DNA of 64,000 nucleotides from Cydia pomonella (lineage: Eukaryota; Arthropoda; Insecta; Lepidoptera; Tortricidae), in contig NC_084721.1 in NCBI RefSeq assembly GCF_033807575.1, positions 8,184,001-8,248,000 of the forward strand, read 5' to 3'. Below, piece after piece: positions 11,684 through 23,800 of this stretch. The translations under genes and the position numbers were made by a program. Position 1 is the stretch's first letter. Each line of letters begins with the position of its first letter. The notes below the pieces were generated by a model, which was not told the DNA's origin, did no database searches, and saw only the letters and a program-made list of their open reading frames with translations.

Positions 11684-11809
11684 CTACAGTTTGCTTGCGC
11701 GCATCTCTTTCAGCTTCTGCTTTAGTACGCGGCGAAGTAGTTTCCCGGATGGATTCTTTGGGATCTCTTTCACGAATATAACACCGTGAAGTCGTTTCGC
11801 TGGAGATAG
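11684..11809 (-). CDS. CoA ligase, last coding exon with SKL terminus
   Basis: Acceptor CTTTTTCAG, stop TAG at 11684-11686. Residues 502-542, with LSPAKRLHG, the catalytic-lysine motif NPSGKLLRRVL and the peroxisomal tripeptide SKL. Confidence 0.93.
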   Translation of the reverse strand, partial: LSPAKRLHGVIFVKEIPKNPSGKLLRRVLKQKLKEMRASKL

Positions 11810-14800
11810 CTGAAAAAGAGTAAAAGACTTACATTATTGCCTGAAGGTCCTTAGCATGTTCGGCGATGTTTAGCTAATAAATATGGAAATGTTTACTATT
11901 TATAGAACCTATAACTAATCAGGTGCATTCATTAGTGGAAAAACTTTTCTCGCAAGTCACGTGAAATTAAACCTCATTTCAATAACGACGTCATTTAAGT
12001 TTAAGTATTATGTCAGGTGAGAGATTATTACGTAGATTAGGGATTTGAATTCGACAGAGACCTGCCATCAGGGTACCTATTTATTAGTTTAAAATATTCT
12101 GAGCATATCCCTGGGCCGGTTTAGGGTGAATCATCCTTTACCTGACAAGCTGTGATTTCCAAGTGCTCGGGCGCGGTGAGCGTAATATTCGGATTCGGGT
12201 AAAGGTGAAAACAAAATTTGCCGTCTACGGCATTTGCCTGTCCGCTACGCCCACGGCCCCGGCTGCAGTAGGACACGCGCTCTAAATACTTCAACTGAAG
12301 ACAAGGCTACGTTATTAGTCTGGTTACTTATGAACTCTAGTAGTGAGTTTGGTGAGCGCTGTAGCCCTATGGGTCTGCTGACCACGAAAAGGCTATATGT
12401 CGTCTTTGCCAGACCCATCCCAACCCAACGCACCCCACTCCGTTACGCCGGGGTGTGTTGTAGCATAGCAAGACGCGCTTCACTTCATCTAGTTTGGATA
12501 AAGTTACTAGAGTGTTACCCGGCTGGCTGTGAATTCCAACAGCTCAGCTTCCGTGAGTGTGGCCCCGGGCCTGGTGACTACGAAAGCAAACGGCAGCTCG
12601 CCGGCGGACATGTCCGACGCTCCCACCACGCCGCACTCCGCTATGCCGGGGTGTTGGAGTAACACGCACTCTACCTCGGCTGGGGGCACCTGCAACACCA
12701 ATAATTATCAACACAAGTTGTATATAGGTAATACAATTTCAAGATAAGACTATTATTTCACTTGGTATATATACATTGATCACCAGACATAAATTAACTT
12801 CTGGAGGATCCTACTGCGTACTGCCTTAATCTGTCTAAAATCGCCCGGAGAAAATAAATCGTTTTTTTCGTCTAAGTGTGACTAGAACTTTCAATTTACT
12901 CTGAAATGTTCACGAAAACTCACCTGGAATCCTTTATATTTGATAATCTCTTTCAACCTGTCGGCAATGAACAAGAAGCCCTGTTCGTCGTAATAGCCGA
13001 TATCTCCTGTCTTCAGATACCCCTCCTCGTCCATGACATCGCGCGTGGCTGCTTCGTTGCCCACGTATCCTTTCATCACGATGGGCCCTTTGATGCATAC
13101 TTCGCCTTGCTGGTTGGGGCCAAGCTTTTGACGAGTTTTTATGTCCACCACCTGTAGACATTTCAAAATAAGTGAAGTTGTACTACTAATAAATACCTTC
13201 ATTCAAATAATGATTAAATACGTTTAGGCTACCTACCTACTGGTGAACATACGGCTTGTCACTCGAATTCCTTATAATTATATAACTTTAATAAAGTCCT
13301 CGGGGTCACGTGATAAGGGTTCTCGAACGAAGTCTACTCGCCAATGGTGTTGGCAACTGTCAATTGTTTGCATAGATGCCGCCATCATAGCTTGCCCCTT
13401 TTTCATCCAGGCTATAAAATTTCAAAAAAAAAACAAGAATTTGACACAATTCTAGAGATTGACAGGGCAAGCTATGCTGGCGTCTTCTGTAAAATACTTC
13501 GACCGGCCAGTCCCATTACCGGGAATACACACGGCCTAGGATTAATTACCTTGGTCCTGACGCCCGGAAGCGGCCGGCCGCCGCTGCCGACCCGCTGAGT
13601 GGCCGCGTCCATCTCATCCCGCGTCGCCGCTAAAGACGTTTCCGTCATGCCGTACACTTGAAATATTCCGATGCAATTCGGTAATCTAATTAATAAGCAA
13701 CAAAATTATTCCCACGTAGCACAGATAGCGGTATAACAGCCAAATAATGGAATACGAATGCACTTGAAGCTGAATATAAAAGCTGCATAAGAACTTTATC
13801 AGCGAGTTTTCAGCTTTTAATACTCTTAAATGGGCACAAAATTTGGCAGCCTTAAGTTCACGTAGCTGCTAAAGAGCATTGTAGCAACAATTTAACGGAA
13901 CAATATAACGGAAGTTATAAAAGCTGTATTTTGACTGGATAAGAGGCGACCAGTTACCCTTTATTCAGTAAATATGTCACATGTACGCCCCTAATACCGG
14001 GAAAGGTTAACGTTTGGCTGAATAAAAGGGAATTAATATAGAAATACTTTTTCACTTGTGCCTTAAAGGCAGATAAATTAATAGTATAATATTAGTGAAC
14101 GCAGTGACATAAACAAACGACTGCCATCACAATTATAACGTTTTGTAAAGTGTTATACGGATATTCCCCCAGTGGTACCGATGTTTATATATAAATATGC
14201 GAGAAAGATGTTTGGGAATGCAAGTTTATTGACATATATATATACATTATCTAAGAAAATTTTAGTGCGCTACGAAAATAATCAGTTTCCATTTAATTTA
14301 ATGATATAAATAAGCTATGTATAAAAACAATTTCTGTGGCTTGAACAGAATTATGAGATAAAACGTTAATATTTCGTTACTAGGAAGTACTAAACTATGG
14401 AATAAGTTAAGAACTCAAGCACAAAAGATCTAAGCCTTACAGCGTAATTGCAAGCCTCCAATATTTTATATTGCATTTGCAATTTGAAGTGATGTCATTT
14501 GACATTGAACCTTACTACGTATTCTTACGTTAGCTTTTTAGATATGTATAAGATATTATTTACGCTCCTTGTTCTATAGAATAGACAACTAATTAGCTTA
14601 TCTTTATGTTTTCATGGCTCTTTACTATTAAATCGCCGGACGAGCCCTACGAGTTACGGGCTCAAAAATTGTAGCAATAATCGTCAGACACAAAAAACCG
14701 GCAATAGTAGGATCGCAGGTTGATTCATTTTTAGAAAAACATAGTACTGAAAATATATGTAATAATAAACTAATATGAAATTATTATTAATAATTACTAA

Positions 14801-17800
14801 TATGAATTTATAACTGCACTATAAAAAACTAAATTTGTAGTTAAGTGCTTCCCGTATCCATAGATAAAGTGCCATAACTCTAAAGTGTTACGGACTTAGT
14901 TAATAATACAATATCTTGTGCATTTACTATTGTTTATAAATGGATAACACGGACATTAACCATGCTGACAAGTTATCATTGCAGTTGTATGAAACTTAGG
15001 TTTATGTTGGCACAGTGCGTATTAGCAAACTCGGGCTCTATTGGGAGCGTGCACGACTGTCACGCAACCTAGTGTCCGCAAGTCTAGGGGAAAACGTCAA
15101 TTCACTACATCTTATAAAACTACTCCAAAACTAAAAAACCGGCCAAGAGCATGTCGGGCCACGCTCAGTGTAGGGTTCCGTAGTTACTCTTCCGTCACAA
15201 TAAGCTAAACTGGAGCTTAAAGTATAGTAAATTGTTAACCAAGGGATGAAACGGTACCTTTGACGCGAGTTAAACAAATAGGCTTTGCATAATCAGTATC
15301 TAATTAAAGTAAGTATTTTTACTATGGGAGAAACTTTTTGCGATAACTCAAAAACAGCTAAACTGATCATGTCTGCTATAGTTTTCATTTAATGTCTTTC
15401 TTAAGTTCTACTTCCACGATTTTTTTCATATTTTTTGGACCTATGGTTCAAAAGTTAGAGGGGGTGGACACATTTTTTTTCTCTTTCGGAGCGATTATCT
15501 CCGAATATATTCACTAAATCAAAAAATATTTGTTGAAGACCCCTATTAGTTTTGAAAGACCTTTCCAACGATACCCCACACTGTAGGGTTGAAGCAAAAA
15601 AAAAATTCACCCCCACTTTACGTGTAGGGGAGGTATTTACACATTTTTACCACCTTATGCGCTGTCATTACTTTACTTACCCCCACCATGCACTTCGCTC
15701 AGTGGTGTTATTCACAACCTCTACTCTACAATCACTTTGCAAAGTACTTATCTAATCTGTTATTGTAAATAGATGAATAGAAGTATTTGTCAAAAAACAG
15801 ACTTGCGATTAAATTATACTAGAAATAGGTACCTATCTTAACCCTTTAAGGACCCTAATACTCTAAATATATTATATTCCTCTTTCGTCCGTAGTATTTT
15901 AGAATTCGGTCGCATCGTTTGGATATACAGTTCATAAAACGCGAATTGAAAGAATTCAAAATAAATGATTAGTCACTCAACTTCCGCCTTGGTTTGAATC
16001 TGTCTGAAAGTACCAGAAGACGGCAAGGTCTCGCCCCGTTAGTCGGACGCCGCGTATATTTAGACCAATGGTGGTCAAACTTTCTTCTTCATGGGAGGCC
16101 AGTAAAATAAAATAAAAAACGAGAAGGGCCGGAACTGCAGAATAAATGCATTTTGATTTGAAACCGTTATTTCACGAGCCATATACTATATTATTTTGAA
16201 AGCCCGGCAGCGGGCCGGAAGAAAAACCCTTGCGCGGGCCGTACTTTGCCCACCACTGATATAGACCAAATGTTTTTATATAAGCTTCTAAACCACTATA
16301 CTGACTCTCCTTGATCTTCTTGAAAAAAATATTCTCAAATTGCCTCGCCGTATTCCCACTCGCCACCCCCAAACGGTCCATATTAGCTTTCGTGGCTCTA
16401 ATTATGCCAAACGACGAGCCTGTCATGATTTTGATTACAATGATAAATTCTCAAACTTAGATATTTTTTCATTATCATTTTGTAGGTAAATACAGTAGCA
16501 TTCTGCGAAGTTCAATCTTTTCTTCATAAATATTGTATGTTTACGTACTTCTAAGTACCTAGTAACTATATTATTTGCACGAAAGCTAAAGCCTAACAAC
16601 TATAGCGATACATATTTTCCTTTCGGCCGCCATCGCAACTGTGTTTCACAACCAGTTGTCTATTAGGATTTTTTAATCTTTCATGGCAACCAGTTGTGAT
16701 AGAAGAAGATTTATTCCTCTTACACATCCAGTTGTGAATAAGGAAAATCTCAAAAAGGCTAGTTGTTACTGAAGATTCAATTTTCCTTGTTCACAACCAT
16801 AGAAGAAATTTTTTATGCTTTGTAATTTTTTCGGCTTCGGCCTTCGCCCAAACTTTAACTTTAACTTGCTAATATAATATACTCATAATATATAAAAAAT
16901 ATCTGCTTATTACAGAACACCAACCGCTTTTGTGCCTCTGGCTTACAGTTAGAGTTGCCTTTGTCTATGGCTTCTATGGAAATCAACCGTGTCAGATTAA
17001 TTAAGATTAAGATTATTATTATTATTAAGATTCAAAAGAAGACTGTTTATTCTGTATCGGAAACCAGTTGAGGAAACAGAATTATTTTTCTTGATTCGAA
17101 ACTAGGTTTCCAAAGAAGAAGTATAATTCCATTTTCTAAACTGGTTACGAAACTTTGGTTTCGAAAGTGGCCGAAGGGGTGTTAATAACCATGCTTACAT
17201 AAGAGCATGTACTTTAATGTACAATATACACTGTGATTTAGTGATATTTATCAAATATCGTGATATATTTTGGTCGGTTAACTAGTGTATATGTCCCTCA
17301 TAACAATATTTATCACAGCCGGAATCCTGGTTGAGTAACAGGAATAAATGTTCTTCTGTCACAACTGGTTGCCATGAAATATTTTAAAATCCTCATAGAC
17401 AACTGGTTGTGAAACACAGTTGCGATGGCGGCGATTTTTTTCTTCTTTGACAACTGGTTGTGTAACAGGAATAAATCTTCTTCTATCACAACTGGTTGCC
17501 ATGAAAGATTAAAAAATCCTAATAGACAACTGGTTGTGAAACACAGTTGCGATGGCGGCCGAAGGGCATATTTTTAATTGATTTTGTATACCCGTTTAAA
17601 TTCCCTACTATGTCATGCATTTATTAATTACCTACCGACGTTTTGAAGTCCCTGTATGCGTGACAGATAAGAAAATGCCTAACACCTTACCAGTTTCTGT
17701 CTATCTATTAACTATGTATTCCTTTATTTTCAATGGAACTAAAGGTCTGTTTGTTATCACTTAAGCTTATATATATTAATATGTGACTGTTTATTCCTAA

Positions 17801-20800
17801 ATAAAAGAAAATCTTGCAGTTGATTTAAACAGACCTACCTCGTACCACTACTACCACTTCGTTCTTCCGCTTGTCTATTTGTTTCTTTATTGTTCGAATA
17901 TGCAAGATCAATAAAGGCACATACGAAATTTTGGTTTATAATGTTCGCGGTAGGTCCACCGTTCTGTGAATATTCCCGTAGCTCACCGTTTAAGAGCTGC
18001 CTGAATAATCTCCTTGCTAAGAGGAGCAGCAGCGCACCATACCACGTTCACTGATGACAGGTCATACTTCTCCACAACTGGAGACTTCGCCAGCAAGAGT
18101 ACAATTGGCGGCACTGTTAGTAAAACTTGTATCTGGAAACATATTACGATCGTTAAGAGCTTTGAGACATATTATCATTTATATTATCGCTCATGGTAAA
18201 TAGGTTTCAGGGATTCGCTCTCTCACGAACGCTCCTTCCACGAGAGAACAAGATTTTACGCGAATGTGAGACGAAATTATCAGTCGGTTAGCCAATGCCG
18301 ATCGCTTAGGTATAGGTATCGTTGGTACATAGGTACTATCCTTATGTAAATAAAATCTAAGCCTTACAGGCTATTGTGATGTTCTTGATAAGAGAGCTAA
18401 ATTCTATGATCTTTTACGACGTAGCAAAAATAGGTACTTTATGAATTTAGTGGGCTCCGACTTTCATACTATATCTTTAACATACATATGTCAAATGTCT
18501 GTCATATAACTTAAGCCATGAGATAGATACCACTGTCAATCACATAGCCAACATTAGATTAAAATTAAATTAATAATATTTATGTCACCTTGTACTTTTG
18601 TATAGCTCCTAAATATTTTTCAGCATTGAATCCCGAAAAGAAAACCAGCTTCTTTTTAACGGCTAGGTATTTAATTGTGGTTAAGAGTCCGTAGCCGTGA
18701 TACCACGGAACCACTGTCAGCAATCGTTTGTAGGCCTCTTCATCAATTTTGTCGTTACTGAAAGTATAAAGTAAATAAGTAGAGTCGGCCAATCTAACTG
18801 CATGGTTTAGGTAAGGGAGACCCTATTGGGAGAGAGGGTAAAACAAAGTTCTCTTTAGTACCCCGATTTCGATTCCATCATCAACTGTATACCAAAAATG
18901 CTGACTCTAAACACGCGTCACCGACTCACCGCCATGACCCTACAATGGGCATATGCAATGACCAAGTAATGTCAAATTTCTATGAAAATATGAGGTTTAT
19001 AATGACAATCCCTATATCCCTTTGTTCTATTCAAGTCGGTGCAAAGACTGCAAAGTTAGCTTAGACGGACTCTGTACATAGTGAAAGATAATGTAAATAA
19101 TTATAATTTTATTAGCAAACGTTAAGCAGCAGGTTTTTTTAGGTAATATACAAGCCTTCAGTCAGGCCAAGTTACTGGAAACTGAATGGAAACAAATTGC
19201 TTTTATGTAAATTACGCCCTCGGCGTCCCTATACTCTATAGAACTTATGTAAGTACTTAAAGTACCTTAAGGCCGCTTTGCATATTCTACGCGGGGATAA
19301 CGTTAACTTGTATATCATTATCCCGCATACCATAGCAGTATAATAATTTTAATATAAAACAGGTAGTGATATAGCCGAGCGACAACATTATACTCCATTT
19401 AGCATTAGGAAAAGGAGTAAACAATCTTGACATGTCTTTTTATTGAGAAACGCTTAAAAAATAGTAACTTTTACTTGTGAAAAGAATGTTAATGGTCATA
19501 ATTAAATAGGTATATGCTTTATAATTGTTGCTGTGAGTTATTTTTGATTTTTTTTCCAATAAACAGGAACGTCAAGATTGTTTACCTTTACCTTTTTGCT
19601 AAAAAAAACCGAAAGCAAAAGTTTATACGGAAATAATTGTTCAAATTCAGGGCGTAGTGTGGAGTTTTCGGATTCAGTTTAGGGCCGTGTGGTAACTAGA
19701 ATATTTCGATGATAGCTAACGAACCGAACAAAAGAAGAAACGACGAGACTGTTTAATTACCTGTAATGCATTGCACCGTACAGTATGTTGAAGTGTGTGA
19801 GCATGACTCCTTTCGGCAAGCCCGTCGTGCCCGACGAGTACAAGATCAACAGCACGTCTGACCATCCTTGGACATCTTCCGGGGAATACTCTTCCACACT
19901 CACGTCACCGCTCATTAAACTACTCAACAGGACAATACCAGGCTCTAGAGGTGTACCGTCGAACTGCACTATCTTCTTTACAAATGCTAGTTTTTTGAAA
20001 GTATTTAGATTTATTTTTAGAGCTGATAACGATCCGATTATGATATTTGGCTTCGCAATGTTCAGGACGTGCGACATTTCCTCTGAAAATTTAAGTGAGT
20101 ATTTATAATTATAATTCAGTTTTTAAGTTAAGAGCGTCTTTTGGAATAGGTACGACTTATCATTTCTATATATATATTTCAATATAATAAATACAGTAAA
20201 CTGTAACACAGTAAACTCAAGAAGGCTTGTGTGTTGTAGGTACTCAGACAACGATATATAAGTATAATATATAAATACTTAACTAAAGAGAAAACACCCA
20301 ACACCCAGGAACAAATTTCCATGATCATTGTTTGACAAATAAATAACCTTACCGGGATTTGAACCCAGAAACATTGGCTTCATAGGTAGGGCCACTACCC
20401 ACTAGGGTAGAATGGTCGTCACATAGAAAATTCGTATAATTTATCAAGTAAGCGCTACAAAGTCCAGTACATCTGTGACGATACACTGTCGGACCTCGGT
20501 ATAATTCTTCGTTTGCATTTTATTTCAGATAAAAAAGAATTGAGCCGCAGGTTTTTCTCGTATTTCAATTCGTAAATACAAGTCTTACGAGGAATAGACA
20601 AGCAAACACATTGTGCGAAATGACACATCGTAAAGAAGGCACTTAAAACTTAAATTGCTCTTAAACACACAAAAAAAATAGGTATGCATTTTTCTTATAC
20701 TTAGTGCAGCGACTGGCATAAAGTTCAATGAGTGGGCCAAATTGAATAAGTTTCTCGATATAAATTGGGGCACAAGTTTTTCGCCACTATTTACCAGAAC

Positions 20801-23800
20801 GGAGTGAGTGCTAGAGTTAGACCAATCTAAGTTGGCAGAGATTTTTCATAGCATAAAGACTGTGCAATCCCAAGTAGCACAGATAGCTCTATAACTACTC
20901 ACTTTTAGTTCTATTTAACGTTCTGTGTGTATTAAGACACTTATAAGAACACACTTGTGGTCCTACAGCTGTATAATAGCTGTCAGTGATATTTAAATAG
21001 CTTAGGGCTGATTAGAAGCTGCATTACGGCTCTGAAAACTACCATTAATACGACCCTATACAGCTTAAAGGGTTATCAAATGCTTTAACCGTAATAAGGT
21101 CTGTTTAGTGGATAAAATTACGCCATGTGCTGTATAAGAAGGTAATTGTGGACTTTTATTACGCTGACTTATTAAGGGAGCACGTGTGAACTATTATGAA
21201 GCTAATAGACGTGTAATGGAACACATGTGGCGCATAATAAATCTTAGCGTTGAACATGTTTACCGCTCAACAGCTTTTATTACGCTGGCTTAATAAGGGA
21301 GAACGAGTGAACTATTATGAAGCCAATAGATGTATAATGGAACACATGTGGCACATAAAGCAGCTTATCTCTGAACATGTTTACAGCTAAGCAGCTTTTA
21401 TTACGCTGACTTATTAAGGGAGCACGAGTGAACTATTATGAAGCCAATAGACGTATATCTAATGGATCACATGTGGCGCATAATATAGCTTAGCGCTGAA
21501 CAAATTTACCGCTAAGCAGCCTTTTATTGATCTTATTATACTGCTATTGATACTGTCTGCATAGCGGCCGTTTAAACGTTGACGATAATTTGATTTATCC
21601 ATATTGCAATTAAAAAAAAGAACGCTGACATTAAATATATCGCTTTGACAATTATTAACTAGAAAATATATGTAATGCAGTGGTTATACGTTATACTTGT
21701 AAAATTGCGAATCTTTAAAGTGTCTGTATAATACCTGTTTAATGGTTCACATTACATTTAAAGGTGAGCCTGTGAACAATTATACGTCAAGTAAACAGCT
21801 TACGGCTGCTTACAGGTTCATATGTTCAGTTCTATTTGAATTTGGGCTCTTTAGTAGTACACAAATAAATCATTAAACAGTCGTGTGCTGCTTATTAGAA
21901 ATTTAACGGTTCTCGTCGCTGATTAACATAGTCCGCCATTTCATTGTAAATAAACCTATAAATTTAAGATTACTTTTCCAACTTTTATGAGGTTTTGTGC
22001 ATGAGTTCTTAACTTATTCCATAGTTTAGTACTTCCTAGTAACAAAATATTAACTTTTTATCTCATAATTCTGTCCAAACCACATAAGTTGTTTTTATAC
22101 ATAGCTTATTTATATCATTAAATTAAATGAAAACTGATTATTTTCGTGGCGCACTAAAATTTTCTTAGATAATGTATATATATATAATGTTGACGACCGG
22201 TTGGCCTAGTGGGTAGTGACCCTGCCTACGAAGCTGATGGTCCCGGGTTCAAATCCTGGTAAGGGCATTTATTCGTGTGATGAGCTTGGATATTTGTTCC
22301 TGAGTCATGCGTGTTTTCTATGTATTTAAGTATTTATAAATATTTATATATTATATATAGCGTTGTCTAAGTACCCTCAACACAAACCCTATTGAGCTTA
22401 CTGTGGGACTTAGTCAATGTGTGTAATAATGTCCTATAATATTTATTATTTATTTATTTATTATGTCAAAAAACTTGCATTCCCAAACATCTTTCTCGCA
22501 TTAATATATAAAACATCGGAATCACTGGGGGATTTAGGCGAGGCTGGTCTTTTTCTTATTTTGCCAGTTGAGCAGTGGGTCACAAACTGATTAAGTACAA
22601 TCCTTATTAGGTCAGATATGCAGTATGTCTGCTTCTGAATATGACAGTAACGGAATACGGCTGATTAAGTGCACGTCATTTTCTTTCTAAATCGATTTCG
22701 GAGTAGGTCAGATTCGTTGTACATCAAGTGAAATAATACTGTTATTTCGATTTGCAAATAAAATATTGCTAAACCAAAGTTAAAAAATAAATTAATTAAA
22801 GCTCCTTCTCCAAATAATTCAAGACTGCAAAATTTAGAGACCGAGGATGAGATTATATTAAGACCTTATCATTTTCAAATAGTATAAAAAAACTGTTTTC
22901 TTATAAAATATAACAGGTATGTTATTAATGATCTATAAATACACATTAGTATAAATAGCTTACAACGAATCTGACCTACTCCGAAATCGGCTTGGAAAAT
23001 AAATGACATGCACTTAATTAGATGTACTCCGTAGCTGTCATATTCAGAAGCAGACATACTGCATATCTGACCTAATAAGGATTGTACTTAATCAGTTTTT
23101 GTCCCACTGCTCAACTGGCAAAATAAGAAAATGACTAGCCTCGCCTAAATCCACTGGGGGAATATCCGTATAACACATAACAAAACGTTATAATTGTGAC
23201 GTAACGATGGCGACCGTTTGTTTATGTCACTGAGTTCACTATAATATTATACTATTAATTTAGCTGCCTTTAAGGCACAAGTAAAAAAGTATTTTCATAT
23301 TAATTCCCTTTTATTCAGCCAAACGTTAATCTTTCCCGGTATTAGGGGCGTACATGTGACATATTTACCGAATAAAGGGTAACTGGACGCCTCTTACCCA
23401 GTCAAAATACAGCTTTTATAACTCCTGTTACACCTTATAACTCCGTTAAATTGTTGCTACAATGCTCTTTAGCAGCTACGTGAACTTAAGGCTGCCAAAG
23501 AGTAATAAAAGCTGAAAACTCGCTGATAAAGTTCTTATGCAGCTTTTATATTCAGCTTCAAGTGTATTCGTATTCCATTATTTGGCTGTCTATCTGTGCT
23601 ACTTGGGATTGTTATTTATATGCCAAAATTTCATATAATCACACTTGCACAGTCTGTGCTATCAAAATCGCTGCCAACTTAGCTTGGTCTAACTGCTATT
23701 TAGCTTGTGGTGGTGACCTGAGTGACTAACCAGGTCGGTACTGCAAGTTGACAGCTGTAACAGTGGCCCCGCAGCACATGACGGCTATCGCAGTTGAGAT

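Larger units (their letters stand above)
20869..23607. mobile_element. 2.7-kb non-autonomous element with CCCAAGTAGCACAGATAG ends
   Basis: CCCAAGTAGCACAGATAG at 20869 is mirrored by CTATCTGTGCTACTTGGG ending at 23607. The interior has no transposase. It contains a ~121-bp tandem array (21153-21520), a SINE (22191-22462) and a 621-bp inverted-repeat element (22531-23151). A shorter inverse copy lies at 13711-14426. Superfamily unknown; I found no reliable target duplication. Confidence 0.75.
20814..23694. mobile_element. MITE split by a larger element (arms 20814-20868 and 23636-23694)
   Basis: GAGTTAGACCAATCTAAGTT at the left pairs with AACTTAGCTTGGTCTAACT at the right. Both arms contain the blocks GTTGGCAG/CTGCCAAC and ACTGTGC/GCACAGT. 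An intact relative of this family lies at 24612-24764. The 2.7-kb CCCAAGTAGC element is inserted in its middle. Confidence 0.65.

Noticed and set aside
12234..12662. 142-codon plus-strand frame
   Set aside because: It is antisense to CoA-ligase exon 8 and its duplicated copies.
13550..13656. Exon 6 of the CoA ligase starting at 13656 (acceptor TTTCAAG)
   Set aside because: It would leave exon 5 (phase 2) unjoined. Extending to the acceptor at 13686 fits the phase and adds family-conserved residues.
16172..16426. 84-codon minus-strand frame as a gene
   Set aside because: The plus strand reads as LINE RT C-terminal motifs, and the frame crosses the boundary of a hAT-type MITE with 8-bp TSD.
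22191..22260. A true tRNA gene
   Set aside because: A and B boxes are present, but the acceptor and anticodon arms do not pair and the same body recurs as a SINE at 20185 and 33055.
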